The notes beneath the pieces are model-generated. The model made no database searches, was not told the DNA's origin, and saw only the letters and a list, made by a program, of their open reading frames with translations. Below, piece by piece: positions 52,862 through 61,804 of a DNA stretch of 64,000 nucleotides. The position numbers and the translations under genes were made by a program. How positions within the stretch are numbered: position 1 is the first letter of the stretch; the number at the start of each line of letters is the position of its first letter. Source of the DNA: Variovorax beijingensis (GTDB lineage: Bacteria > Pseudomonadota > Gammaproteobacteria > Burkholderiales > Burkholderiaceae_C); contig NZ_VIVL01000009.1 of NCBI RefSeq assembly GCF_007828835.1, forward strand, positions 1-64,000, read 5' to 3'.

Positions 52862-53407
52862 ATGATGCGAGAGCCGATCGACAGCGCGCTGCACCTTTCG
52901 GAGCCCACGCTCGCGGAGGTCTTCATCGCGAATCGTGCTCAGCTCCTGCGCGTGGCGCGAAGAATCGTTCGCACCGCGGAGCTGGCCGACGATGTCGTGC
53001 AGGACGCCTACCTCAAGATCACCGACGGCCCTTGCGTACGCAAGGCCGATCGGCCGATCGGCTATTGCTGCCAGGTCGTGCGCAATGTCGCGCTCGACTG
53101 CTGCCGGCGCCACACCGTCGAGGCCACCTACCGCACCTTCGATGTCGATGTCGAAGTGCTCGATGTCGCCGGCGCGCCCACCCCCGATCGCCTGATGCGC
53201 GAACGCCAGGCGATCCAGGCCATCGACAAGGTGCTCGCCGGGCTCCCAGCGCGCACGCGCCTGGTGTTCGAGCTCTACCGGCTCGAAGGGCTCACCCAGC
53301 GCGACATCGCGCAGCGCCTGGGATGCGCGCTTGGACTGGTGAACGGCCTGATTGCCGAGGCGGCGCAGGCGATCAGGGAATGCGGCCGCCTGCTCGAGGA
53401 CGACTGA
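52862..53407 (+). CDS. ECF sigma factor, iron-starvation type
   Basis: A 181-residue sigma-70 factor of the ECF group (FecI/PvdS type). Region 2 is 'RVARRIVRTAELADDVVQDA', and region 4 is 'LPARTRLVFELYRLEGLTQR' through 'LGCALGLVNGLIAEA'. Position after a Fur box and before siderophore genes argues that it activates this cluster when iron is low, as PvdS, OrbS and related factors do. No membrane anti-sigma gene with a full FecR sequence follows, only a short FecR-N-like protein. Adjacent ATG codons at 52862 and 52865 leave the first residue open. Confidence 0.9.
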   Translation: MMREPIDSALHLSEPTLAEVFIANRAQLLRVARRIVRTAELADDVVQDAYLKITDGPCVRKADRPIGYCCQVVRNVALDCCRRHTVEATYRTFDVDVEVLDVAGAPTPDRLMRERQAIQAIDKVLAGLPARTRLVFELYRLEGLTQRDIAQRLGCALGLVNGLIAEAAQAIRECGRLLEDD

Positions 53408-53503
53408 GCCTTTGCACGCCCGTGGGCTTGGTGTAGGGTAAAAGCCTTAACCCCCGCGCGACGTGCCGATGTACTGTCGCGTGATGCCTCACACCCTTCA
53501 CGC

Positions 53504-53707
53504 ATGACACAAGAACAGGACGACCCCATCTGGAGCACCGCTTGGCAGTGGGTGCAGCGCGAGTACGACCACGAGAGCTTCGATGCCCGCGCGCGGGCCG
53601 AGATGACGGCCTGGCTTCTTGCCGATCCCCTGCACCGCAAGGCCTACGACAGAGCCGCCCGGCTGTGGCTGCTGGCCGGACTGGTGCCGCCGGCAGCAGC
53701 GGAGTGA
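53504..53707 (+). CDS. Stand-alone FecR N-terminal (DUF4880-like) domain
   Basis: A 67-residue protein that reads like only the cytoplasmic N-terminal domain of FecR-type anti-sigma factors: 'A-W-Q-W...D-A-R-A-R-A-E-M-T-A-W-L-L-A-D-P-L-H-R-K-A-Y-D-R-A-A-R-L-W' in pattern. The transmembrane helix and periplasmic sensor half are absent. Full FecR is about 320 residues. In FecR the N-domain binds the sigma factor, so this may be a free anti- or pro-sigma partner. The gene lies 96 bases after the sigma gene. Confidence 0.75.
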   Translation: MTQEQDDPIWSTAWQWVQREYDHESFDARARAEMTAWLLADPLHRKAYDRAARLWLLAGLVPPAAAE

Positions 53708-53808
53708 ACAGATCGTGTCCTGAAACGTCTTGTTGATCAGGAGCGACGAGATGGCCAGCCGGCCGTCGACTCGCCTTTCATCCTGTTCAACCGCATAAGG
53801 ACGCACCC

Positions 53809-54069
53809 ATGTCGACGAGTTGCTTCGATCGCGAAGACGAGACCTTCATCGTTCTGGTCAACCACGAAGACCAGTATTCCATCTGGCCCCACTGGAAGGC
53901 CGTACCGAAGGGCTGGACGGCGGTAGAAGGCGTCAAGGGCGACAAGAAGACCGTGCTTGCCCACGTCGAGCAGAACTGGACCGACATGCGTCCGCGTTCG
54001 CTGCGCGAGTGGATGGCGCAGCAGAACCCGGCGACTGGAGGAATCGCAGCCCAAGCCGCGGCGGGTTGA
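53809..54069 (+). CDS. MbtH-family NRPS accessory protein
   Basis: An 86-residue MbtH-like protein that binds and activates NRPS adenylation domains. 'NHEDQYSIWPHWKAVPKGW' and 'WTDMRPRSLREWM' carry the conserved Trp residues. It is slightly longer than the usual 70 residues, with an Ala/Gln tail. First structural gene of the biosynthetic run, whose stop overlaps the thioesterase start. Confidence 0.95.
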   Translation: MSTSCFDREDETFIVLVNHEDQYSIWPHWKAVPKGWTAVEGVKGDKKTVLAHVEQNWTDMRPRSLREWMAQQNPATGGIAAQAAAG

Positions 54070-54812
54070 CGCGCGTGGACGCGAGCGTCTCGCTGCTGTG
54101 CCTGCCTTGTGCGGGCGCCAGCGCAACGATGTACCTGCGCTGGCGGCGGCTGCTGCCGCGCTGGCTCCGCATCGTGCCCGTGGAGTTGCCCGGCCGCGGG
54201 GGCCGGCTGTCCGAGCGCCTGGTCCGGAACTTCGATGAGCTCGTTGCGCAGGTCTGCGCGGAGCAGGCCGAGGCGCTGCGCGGCGAGTTCGCGATCTTCG
54301 GCCACAGCATGGGATCGTTGCTGGCCTACGGCATCACCCGCCGGCTGCAATCGTTGGGGCGCCCATTGCCGCTTGCGCTGCTGGCTTCCGGCAGCTGTGC
54401 GCCTTCGCGGCGCGATCCTGCGCGCTTCGCAGGCAAGACCGACGACGCATCGCTCACGGCTGAGTTGCGCAGGCAGGGCGGAACGCCCGAGGAAGTGTTC
54501 GCGAGCGCGGAGCTCATGCGCATCACGCTCGACATGCTCGGCGCCGACTACCGCGTGTGCGAGAGCTTCCGGTACCGCGAAGATGCGCCGCTGCCCATGC
54601 CCGTGCATGTCTTTGCCGGGCGCGAGGACGACATCGACGCGGCTTCCGTCCATGCATGGTCGGCCGAGGCGGGGGGTGTCTTCACGCTCGATTGGTTCGA
54701 CGGCGGCCACTTCTTCATCCGGCAGCGCGAAACAGCATTCCTGGCCGCGCTCACAGAGCGACTCGGCCAGGCCGTTGCAGGAGAGCGCCATGCGTCCCGT
54801 GTCCTGGCCTGA
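54066..54812 (+). CDS. Type II thioesterase
   Basis: A 248-residue alpha/beta hydrolase that clears wrong or stalled acyl groups from NRPS/PKS carrier domains. 'LPCAGASATMYLRW' gives the family N-terminus, the nucleophile is in 'FGHSMGSLLAY', and the His in 'FDGGHFFIRQRE'. The start may be TTG at 54066 (overlapping the mbtH stop) or GTG at 54075. It overlaps the phosphopantetheinyl transferase gene by 23 bases. Confidence 0.92.
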   Translation: MTRVDASVSLLCLPCAGASATMYLRWRRLLPRWLRIVPVELPGRGGRLSERLVRNFDELVAQVCAEQAEALRGEFAIFGHSMGSLLAYGITRRLQSLGRPLPLALLASGSCAPSRRDPARFAGKTDDASLTAELRRQGGTPEEVFASAELMRITLDMLGADYRVCESFRYREDAPLPMPVHVFAGREDDIDAASVHAWSAEAGGVFTLDWFDGGHFFIRQRETAFLAALTERLGQAVAGERHASRVLA

Positions 54813-55479
54813 CCCGCGTCCCGCAGGCATCGAGGTCTACCGCCTCGACTTCGACCTGGACGCCGATGTCTCGGCCGAGCGCCAACTGCTGGCATTCGCC
54901 GAGCGCGCGCAGGCCGACAGATATGCGCGCACCGCCGACCGCGTGCGCTTCACGGCCACGCGCGCGGCCCTTCGCGGCCTGCTTGCGCGGCGCGTGGGCT
55001 GCCAGCCGGCCGACGTACGGTTCGCGGCGGGCCTGTACCGCAAGCCCTTCCTCGACGTGGCCGGTGGCGATGCGACGCTCTTCAACGTCTCGCACTCGGG
55101 CGCTCATGCACTCATCGCGCTCGCCGATCCCCGCGTGGTCAGCGCGGTGGGCATCGACATCGAGGCCTGCAGGAGCGACGTCGACGCCGAGGCCGTCGCT
55201 TCGCTCGCCTTCACCGGCAGCGAACGCCGCGCGCTGCAGGAAGCTGGCGATCCGCTGCAGGCCCTCTACAGCCGCTGGGTGGGCAAGGAGGCGGTGCTGA
55301 AGGCCGTCGGCGTCGGCGTGGCCGAGCACCTTCAATCCATCGGCATCCACTCCGGTGCGAACGGGCGATACGTCCTCGAATGCGCCGTTGCCGAATGGTC
55401 CGGTCTTCAAGCCGTGGCGCTCGATGCGCCCACGGGCTATGCCGCCGCGCTCGCGTGGCGTGCCAAGGAATCGACATGA
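54790..55479 (+). CDS. 4'-phosphopantetheinyl transferase (Sfp type)
   Basis: A 229-residue enzyme that puts the phosphopantetheine arm on carrier domains of the NRPS/PKS. Magnesium-binding 'VGIDIEACR' is near residue 117 and 'WVGKEAVLKAVG' near 164, the Sfp signatures. It is long enough for the Sfp type. It is encoded in the cluster it serves, overlapping the TE gene and the next gene. Confidence 0.93.
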   Translation: MRPVSWPDPRPAGIEVYRLDFDLDADVSAERQLLAFAERAQADRYARTADRVRFTATRAALRGLLARRVGCQPADVRFAAGLYRKPFLDVAGGDATLFNVSHSGAHALIALADPRVVSAVGIDIEACRSDVDAEAVASLAFTGSERRALQEAGDPLQALYSRWVGKEAVLKAVGVGVAEHLQSIGIHSGANGRYVLECAVAEWSGLQAVALDAPTGYAAALAWRAKEST

Positions 55480-56468
55480 ATGAAACGCTCACACGGTTCG
55501 TGCGCAGCAAGGCGCCCGCCGGCTCCGACCTCCCGGTCCTCATGACACCCGCGCATGCCGGCGAAAACCTGCTCTCGGCGGTGCAACGCCTGCGTCCGCA
55601 GATCGAGGAGTCGCTCCTTGTCGCCGGCGGCGTGCTGCTGCGCGGCTTCTCGGTGCCGGCGGTGGAAACTTTCCAGCAGTTCGCCTCGTCGTTCGGCCAT
55701 CCGCTGCTGAAGTACGAGTTCGCCTCCACGCCGCGCTCCGCGGTGTCGGCCTCCACCGGCGCAGGTGTCTACACCTCGACCGAATACCCGGCGCACCAGA
55801 GCATCCCGCTGCACAACGAGCAGGCCTACACGCGCGAGTGGCCGATGAAGATCTGGTTCCACTGCGTGACCGCCTCGCCCGAGGGCGGCGAGACACCCAT
55901 TGCCGACAGCCGCGCCGTCTACCGCCGCATGCCCGGGCACATCCGCAAGCGCTTCGAGCCCGGCATCCTGTACGTGCGTAACTTCGGCGAGATGGACGTG
56001 CCATGGCAGAAGGTGTTCAACACCGAAAGCCGCGTCGAAGTCCAGGCCTTCTGCGAGCGCTCGGGCATCTCGTGGGAATGGAAGGACGACGGCGGCCTGC
56101 GCACCCGGCAGCTTTGCCAGGCCGTGGAGACGCATCCCGTGACCGGCGAGCAGGTGTGGTTCAACCAGGCCCACCTGTTCCACGTCTCTGCGCGCGAGGC
56201 CGAGGAGCGCGAAGTGCTCGAAGAAATCTACGGCATCGAGAACGTGCCGCGGAACACCTTCTTTGCCGACGGCTCGACCATCAGCGATGAGATCTTCGCC
56301 GAGGTGCGCGCCGTGCTCGATGCGGAGACGGTGGCCTTCCCGTGGGAGGAGGGCGACGTGCTGATGCTCGACAACATGCTGGTGGCGCATGCGCGCTCGC
56401 CGTTCAAGGGGCCGCGCAAGGTGATCGTGGCCATGGCCGAGCCGCACGGCAATCTGGGCCGCTTCTAG
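55476..56468 (+). CDS. TauD/SyrP-like Fe(II)/2-oxoglutarate dioxygenase
   Basis: A 330-residue dioxygenase of the TauD family, SyrP-like group. Iron ligands are the His and Glu of 'PLHNEQAY' at about 112-114 and the His in 'VAHARSPF' near 305, with Arg in 'GPRKVIVAM' for 2-oxoglutarate. SyrP-like enzymes beta-hydroxylate carrier-bound aspartate in siderophore pathways such as those for cupriachelin and related lipopeptides. This context makes aspartate beta-hydroxylase the best guess. ATGA overlap with the previous stop. Confidence 0.85.
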   Translation: MNETLTRFVRSKAPAGSDLPVLMTPAHAGENLLSAVQRLRPQIEESLLVAGGVLLRGFSVPAVETFQQFASSFGHPLLKYEFASTPRSAVSASTGAGVYTSTEYPAHQSIPLHNEQAYTREWPMKIWFHCVTASPEGGETPIADSRAVYRRMPGHIRKRFEPGILYVRNFGEMDVPWQKVFNTESRVEVQAFCERSGISWEWKDDGGLRTRQLCQAVETHPVTGEQVWFNQAHLFHVSAREAEEREVLEEIYGIENVPRNTFFADGSTISDEIFAEVRAVLDAETVAFPWEEGDVLMLDNMLVAHARSPFKGPRKVIVAMAEPHGNLGRF

Positions 56469-56488
56469 AAAAGCAGGGAGTCCGCAGG

Positions 56489-59400
56489 ATGGAAAAGAAA
56501 ACGCAGGCGCTGCAGGCGCCGATCTCGCCGCGCCCGAAGAACTTCGTGGCGCACCTCCACACACTGGCCGACACGCGGCACGACGACGTCTGGCTCACCG
56601 TTGTGAGCGCGGCGGATGGCGAGGACCACGCGGAGCCGATCAGCTACGGCGCCTTCGAGCGCCGCGTGCGCGCACTCGCGGCCCGGCTGCAGCAGCAGTT
56701 CGCCAGGGGCGAGCGCGCCCTGGTCATGCTGGACAACGGCGACCACTACGCGGTGAGCATGCTGGCCTGCTTCTACGCGGGCGTGATCGCGGTGCCGGTG
56801 TTCCCGCCGGAATCGGCGCGCCCGCAGCACCTCGCACGGCTGAGCGGCATCGCCGCCGATTCGCAGGCGCGCTGCGTGCTGACCTCCGACGCCATGGCAC
56901 GCGCGATGAATGCAGCGAGCGCGGGCTCGCGCCAGTTCGGCGATGCGGACATCGTCGCCGTCGACACCGTGGACATCGCGCTGGCCGAGGGATGGGCCCC
57001 CTTCGAGCCGGCCGGCGGCGACGTCGCCTTCCTGCAATACACCTCGGGCTCCACCGCGGCGCCCAAGGGCGTGATCGTGACGCACGGCAACCTGATGGCC
57101 AATGAGGAGGCGATCCAGCGCAGCATGGGTGTCGGGCCGGGCGACAGCTTCGTCTCCTGGGCGCCTCTCTATCACGACATGGGTCTGATCGGCGGACTGT
57201 TGCAGCCGCTCTACAGCGGCATTCCGCTGGTGCTCAGCTCTCCAGGTTATTTCCTGGAGCGCCCGGTGCGCTGGCTCGAACTGATCTCGCGCCATCGCGC
57301 GACGCTCAGCGGCGGCCCCGACTTTGCCTACCGCCTGTGCCTGGAGCGCGTGAAGGACGCGCAACTGGCCCGGCTGGACCTGTCGAGCTGGCGCGTGGCC
57401 TACACCGGCGCCGAACCCGTGCGCGCCGATACCGAAATCGAGTTCATCTCGCGCTTCGCACCCGCGGGTTTCGACCCGGCGGCCGTCTATCCCTGCTACG
57501 GCCTCGCCGAAGCGACGCTCTTCGTCACCGGCGGCCGCCGGGGCGGCGGACTGGTTGCGCCCACGTTTTCCGCCGCCGGCCTCGCCAGCGGCGCAGGAAC
57601 ACCGGCGGACGATGGCACGACGCTGGTCGGCTGCGGCGATGTTGCGCCCGGCCATCGCCTCGAGATCGTCGATACCGAATCGCTCTCGGCCGCGGCCCCC
57701 GGAAAGATCGGCGAGATCTGGACCTGCGGCCCGAGCATCGGCCACGGCTACTGGGGCAAGGAGCGCGAGACGCGCGAGACCTTCGTCGAGCGGGACGGCC
57801 AGCGCTGGCTGCGCACTGGCGACCTCGGCTTCATGCACGAGGGCCAGCTCTACGTCACCGGCCGCATCAAGGACCTGATCATCGTCCGCGGCCACAACAT
57901 CTACCCGCAGGACATCGAGCGGCTCATCGAGGCCGAGGTCGATGCCGTGCGCAAGGGCCGCGTCGCGGTCTTCGCCACGCAGGGGCCGGGAGGCGAGGGC
58001 ATCGGCGTGGCCGCCGAAGTGTCGCGCAGCATGCAGAAGCTGGTGCCGGCCGCGGCGCTGGTCGATGCGCTGAGTGCCACCGTGGGCGAAGTGTTCGGCG
58101 AGACGCTGTCGGCCGTGCTGTTGCTCAATCCGGGGGGCATGCCCAAGACCACCAGCGGCAAGCTGCAGCGCAGTGCCTGCCGTGCGGGCTGGCTCGACGG
58201 CAGTGCCGACGCGTATGCCGTCTACCAGCACGGCGCCTTTGTGCGCGGAGGCCCGGTCGAGGCCGTTGCCGAGGCGCCGCTCGACGAAGTCGAGCAGGCC
58301 GTCGCCGCCATCTGGCGCGAGGTCTGCAGGTATGGCGACGACCGTGCGCTCGGCCGCGATGCCCACTTCTTCAACTGCGGCGGTAGTTCCCTCACCGCCA
58401 CGCAGGCGGCTGCGCGCATCGGCGCGCGCTGGCAGATCGGCTTTCCCGCGCGCAGGCTCTTCGAGCAGCCGCGCCTTCGCGATTGCGCGGCGGCCATCCG
58501 CGAACTGCAGCTGCAGGGCGTGCACCCGCAGCCCGCGCCGATCGCCGTTCTCTCCGCGGAGCGGCGGCTGTTGCCGCTGCCGCTCTCGCACGCGCAGGAG
58601 CGCCAGTGGTTCCTCTGGCAGATCGATCCCTCGAGTGCGGCCTACCACGTGAGCGGCGCGCTGCGCCTCACTGGCGCCTTGCGGGTCGATGCGCTGCAGT
58701 CGGCCTTTGATGATCTCGTGGCGCGACATGAATCGCTGCGCACGGTGTTCAACGCCGGCGTCGATGGCAGCGTGGAGCAATGGATCAAGCCGGCCGGCTC
58801 GGTGCCGCTGTCGCTGGTCGACCTGCGCGGCCCCGAGGCCGAAGCCGATGCGCAACTGGAAGAAGCCATGCGGCGCCTCAAGGCCCAGCCCTTCGACCTC
58901 ACGCAAGGCCCGCTGCTGCGCGCCGCGTTGATCCGCATCGCCGACGAGGTGCATGTGCTCGCCGTGGTGATGCATCACATCGTGTCCGACGGCGCCTCGA
59001 TGCAGTTGCTGATCGACGAACTGGCCGCAGGCTACGCCGCGCACCTGAAGGGCAATGCCGTGCGCGTGCCCGCGCCGCGAATCCAGTACGCCGACTACGC
59101 GCTCTGGCAGCGCGAGTGGCTGGCGGCAGGCGAGGGCGAGCGGCAGCTGGCCTGGTGGCGCGCGCAACTCGGCGACACGCACGCCGTGCTCGACCTGCGC
59201 ACCGACCACCCGCGCAAGCCGCAGGCCGGCTACAGCGCCGCGCGCCATGCCTTCGAACTCCCGGCGAGCCTGCTCGCGCAGTTGCGCAAGACCGCGGATG
59301 GCGGCAACGCCACGCTCTTCATGGTGCTGCTGGCGGGCTTCCAGGCGCTGCTGCACCGCTACACGGGGCAGGAAGAAATCCGCATCGGCGCGCCGATTGC

Positions 59401-61804
59401 CAACCGCAACCGCGTGGAATCCGAAGGCGTGGTCGGCCTGTTCGTCAACACGCTGGTGCTGCGCAATCCGATCCATGGCCGCCTCGGCGCATCGCGCGTG
59501 CTCGCGCAGGCACGCGATGCAGTGCTGGGCGCACAGGCGCACCAGGATCTGCCCTTCGAGCAGCTCGTGCAGATGCTGCAGCCCGAGCGCAGCCTGAGCC
59601 GCACGCCGCTGTTCCAGGTGATGTTCAACCACCTGTTCGAGGACTACCGCGCGCTCGGCCAGTTGCCCGGCATCGCCGCGCAAGACCATGCGCTGCCCGA
59701 TCTCGCGGCCCAATTCGAGCTCACGCTCGAGGCGCGCGAGCGGCCCAGCGGCCAGCTCTCGCTCGCCGTGATCTACGCGGCCGAGCTGTTCGAGCCCGAC
59801 ACCATTGCGCGCATGGCCGGCCACTACGTCGCGGTCCTGCAGGCGCTGGCCGATCGTCCTGATCAACCCGTCGGCGACATCGCGCTGCTCGGCGCGCCGG
59901 AGCAGGCACGGCTCGCGCAGTGGGGCGTGAATGAGCATCGCGAGCCGCAGCCCGAGCCCGTGCACCGCATGATCGAGCGGCAGGCCCGCACGCAACCTGA
60001 TGCCACCGCGCTGCTCTACGCCGACGAGTCGCTCGGCTTCGCGGAACTGAACCGCCGCGCCAACCGGCTGGCGCATCGGCTGATCGCGCTGGGCGTGAAG
60101 CCCGAGGTGCTCGTGGGCATCGCGATGGGGCGCTCAATCGAAATGGTCGTCGCCATCCTGGGCGTGCTGAAGGCGGGCGGCGCCTATGTGCCGCTGGACC
60201 CCGAATACCCCGCAGAGCGCCTAGCCTACATGGTGCAGGACAGCGGCATCGGCCTGCTGCTCACGCAGAGCAGCCTCGCCGATTGCGTGCCCGACCGTCG
60301 TGGACTCACGGTGCTGGAGGTGGACGCCGCCGATTTCAGCGCCGAGCCCGAGAGCGATCCGCAGGTCGGCCTGCACATCGAGAACCTCGCCTACGTGATC
60401 TACACCTCCGGCTCCACCGGCAAGCCCAAGGGCGCGGCCATCCGCCACAGCGCGCTGCACAGCTGCATGGCGTGGATGCAGGGCATCTACAAGCTCACGC
60501 GCGCCGACACCGTGCTGCACAAGGCGCCGTTCGGTTTCGACGTGTCGGTGTGGGAGCTGTTCTGGCCGATGACCGCGGGCGCAAGGCTGGTGGTGGCCAA
60601 CCCCGGCGATCACCGCGACCCTGCGCGCCTGGTCGAACTGATCCAGCGCCACCAGGTCACCACGCTCAACTTCGTGCCCTCGATGCTGCAGGCCTTTCTT
60701 GCGCACGAGGGCATCGAGACCAGCACGCGCCTGCGCCACATCATCTGCGGCGGGGAAGCGATGCCGGCCGAGACGCAGAAGGAAACGCTCGAGCGCCTGC
60801 ACGGCGCGGGCCTGCAGAACCTCTACGGCCCCACCGAGACCACGATCCACGTGACGCACTGGGCCTGCCGCAACGACGGCCGGAGCCAGGTGCCCATCGG
60901 CAAGCCGATCAGCCACACCAGCACCCACGTGCTGGATGCCGATCTCAATCTGGTGCCGCAAGGCGTGGCGGGCGAGCTGTACCTGGGCGGCGTCAGCCTC
61001 GCGCGCGGCTACCTGAAGCGGGCCGGCCTGAGCGCCGAGCGCTTCGTGGCCGATCCGTTCGACAGCGCCGGCGGCGGGCGGCTCTACCGCACCGGCGACC
61101 TCGTGCGCTGGAACGGCGAAGGGCAGCTGGAGTATCTGGGCCGCATCGACCACCAGGTGAAGATCCGGGGCTTTCGCATCGAGCTCGGCGAGATCGAGGC
61201 GCAGCTGCTTGCACAGCCCGCCGTGCGCGAAGCCGTTGTAATCGCCAAGGAAGGCCCCGCCGGTGCGCGGCTGGTTGCCTACCTCGCGCCGCATGCGGGC
61301 GAGGCCATCGACACCGCGGTGCTGAAAGACCGGCTTGCGCAGGCGCTGCCCGACTACATGGTCCCGCGCGCCTTCGCGGTGCTCGATGCATTGCCGCTGA
61401 ACGCCAACGGCAAGGTGGACCGCAAGGCACTGCCCGAGCCGGCTATTGCCGGCGGCCAGGCCTACGAGGCGCCGCAAGGCCATGTTGCGCAGACGGTGGC
61501 CGCGGTGTGGTCCGAGGTGCTGCAGGTCGCGCAGGTCGGCTTGCACGACAACTTCTTCGACCTGGGCGGCCACTCGCTGCTGCTGATCCGCGCGCACCGG
61601 CTGCTGGAAGACCGGCTGCACACCGCCATCCCCGTGGTCAATCTCTTCAAGTACCCCACCGTCCAATCCTTGGTCCAGTGGCTGGAGCAGGCCCCCGCGC
61701 GCGCCGCCGCATCGGCCACCGCGGCCGCGGCCGGCGACGACCGGGCCCTGCGCCAGCGCGCCGCCATGCTTCAACGCCGCAAAGCGGCAGAGAGAGTCAA
61801 CTGA
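56489..61804 (+). CDS. Lipopeptide-siderophore synthetase: FAAL-ACP-C-A-PCP
   Basis: A 1,771-residue NRPS that activates a fatty acid and the first amino acid. Residues 1-570 are a fatty-acyl-AMP ligase ('YTSGSTAAPKGVIVTHGN' near 183). An acyl carrier with 'GGSSLTATQ' is near 631. The condensation domain is about 690-1130 ('HHIVSDG' near 829). The adenylation domain is about 1150-1640 ('YTSGSTGKPKGA' near 1305, 'YGPTETT' near 1446, 'YRTGDLVRW' near 1534). The peptidyl carrier with 'LGGHSLL' is near 1691. My hand-read ten-residue specificity code is D-V-W-N-I-G-L-I-H-K, closest to threonine (D-F-W-N-I-G-M-V-H-K). No epimerase or thioesterase; the chain passes to the next protein. An acylated first residue is expected. 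Confidence 0.93.
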   Translation: MEKKTQALQAPISPRPKNFVAHLHTLADTRHDDVWLTVVSAADGEDHAEPISYGAFERRVRALAARLQQQFARGERALVMLDNGDHYAVSMLACFYAGVIAVPVFPPESARPQHLARLSGIAADSQARCVLTSDAMARAMNAASAGSRQFGDADIVAVDTVDIALAEGWAPFEPAGGDVAFLQYTSGSTAAPKGVIVTHGNLMANEEAIQRSMGVGPGDSFVSWAPLYHDMGLIGGLLQPLYSGIPLVLSSPGYFLERPVRWLELISRHRATLSGGPDFAYRLCLERVKDAQLARLDLSSWRVAYTGAEPVRADTEIEFISRFAPAGFDPAAVYPCYGLAEATLFVTGGRRGGGLVAPTFSAAGLASGAGTPADDGTTLVGCGDVAPGHRLEIVDTESLSAAAPGKIGEIWTCGPSIGHGYWGKERETRETFVERDGQRWLRTGDLGFMHEGQLYVTGRIKDLIIVRGHNIYPQDIERLIEAEVDAVRKGRVAVFATQGPGGEGIGVAAEVSRSMQKLVPAAALVDALSATVGEVFGETLSAVLLLNPGGMPKTTSGKLQRSACRAGWLDGSADAYAVYQHGAFVRGGPVEAVAEAPLDEVEQAVAAIWREVCRYGDDRALGRDAHFFNCGGSSLTATQAAARIGARWQIGFPARRLFEQPRLRDCAAAIRELQLQGVHPQPAPIAVLSAERRLLPLPLSHAQERQWFLWQIDPSSAAYHVSGALRLTGALRVDALQSAFDDLVARHESLRTVFNAGVDGSVEQWIKPAGSVPLSLVDLRGPEAEADAQLEEAMRRLKAQPFDLTQGPLLRAALIRIADEVHVLAVVMHHIVSDGASMQLLIDELAAGYAAHLKGNAVRVPAPRIQYADYALWQREWLAAGEGERQLAWWRAQLGDTHAVLDLRTDHPRKPQAGYSAARHAFELPASLLAQLRKTADGGNATLFMVLLAGFQALLHRYTGQEEIRIGAPIANRNRVESEGVVGLFVNTLVLRNPIHGRLGASRVLAQARDAVLGAQAHQDLPFEQLVQMLQPERSLSRTPLFQVMFNHLFEDYRALGQLPGIAAQDHALPDLAAQFELTLEARERPSGQLSLAVIYAAELFEPDTIARMAGHYVAVLQALADRPDQPVGDIALLGAPEQARLAQWGVNEHREPQPEPVHRMIERQARTQPDATALLYADESLGFAELNRRANRLAHRLIALGVKPEVLVGIAMGRSIEMVVAILGVLKAGGAYVPLDPEYPAERLAYMVQDSGIGLLLTQSSLADCVPDRRGLTVLEVDAADFSAEPESDPQVGLHIENLAYVIYTSGSTGKPKGAAIRHSALHSCMAWMQGIYKLTRADTVLHKAPFGFDVSVWELFWPMTAGARLVVANPGDHRDPARLVELIQRHQVTTLNFVPSMLQAFLAHEGIETSTRLRHIICGGEAMPAETQKETLERLHGAGLQNLYGPTETTIHVTHWACRNDGRSQVPIGKPISHTSTHVLDADLNLVPQGVAGELYLGGVSLARGYLKRAGLSAERFVADPFDSAGGGRLYRTGDLVRWNGEGQLEYLGRIDHQVKIRGFRIELGEIEAQLLAQPAVREAVVIAKEGPAGARLVAYLAPHAGEAIDTAVLKDRLAQALPDYMVPRAFAVLDALPLNANGKVDRKALPEPAIAGGQAYEAPQGHVAQTVAAVWSEVLQVAQVGLHDNFFDLGGHSLLLIRAHRLLEDRLHTAIPVVNLFKYPTVQSLVQWLEQAPARAAASATAAAAGDDRALRQRAAMLQRRKAAERVN

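Noticed and set aside
56465..60076. 1,203-codon minus-strand ORF opposite the NRPS
   Set aside because: Same antisense artefact; the plus strand has an intact FAAL-C-A synthetase.
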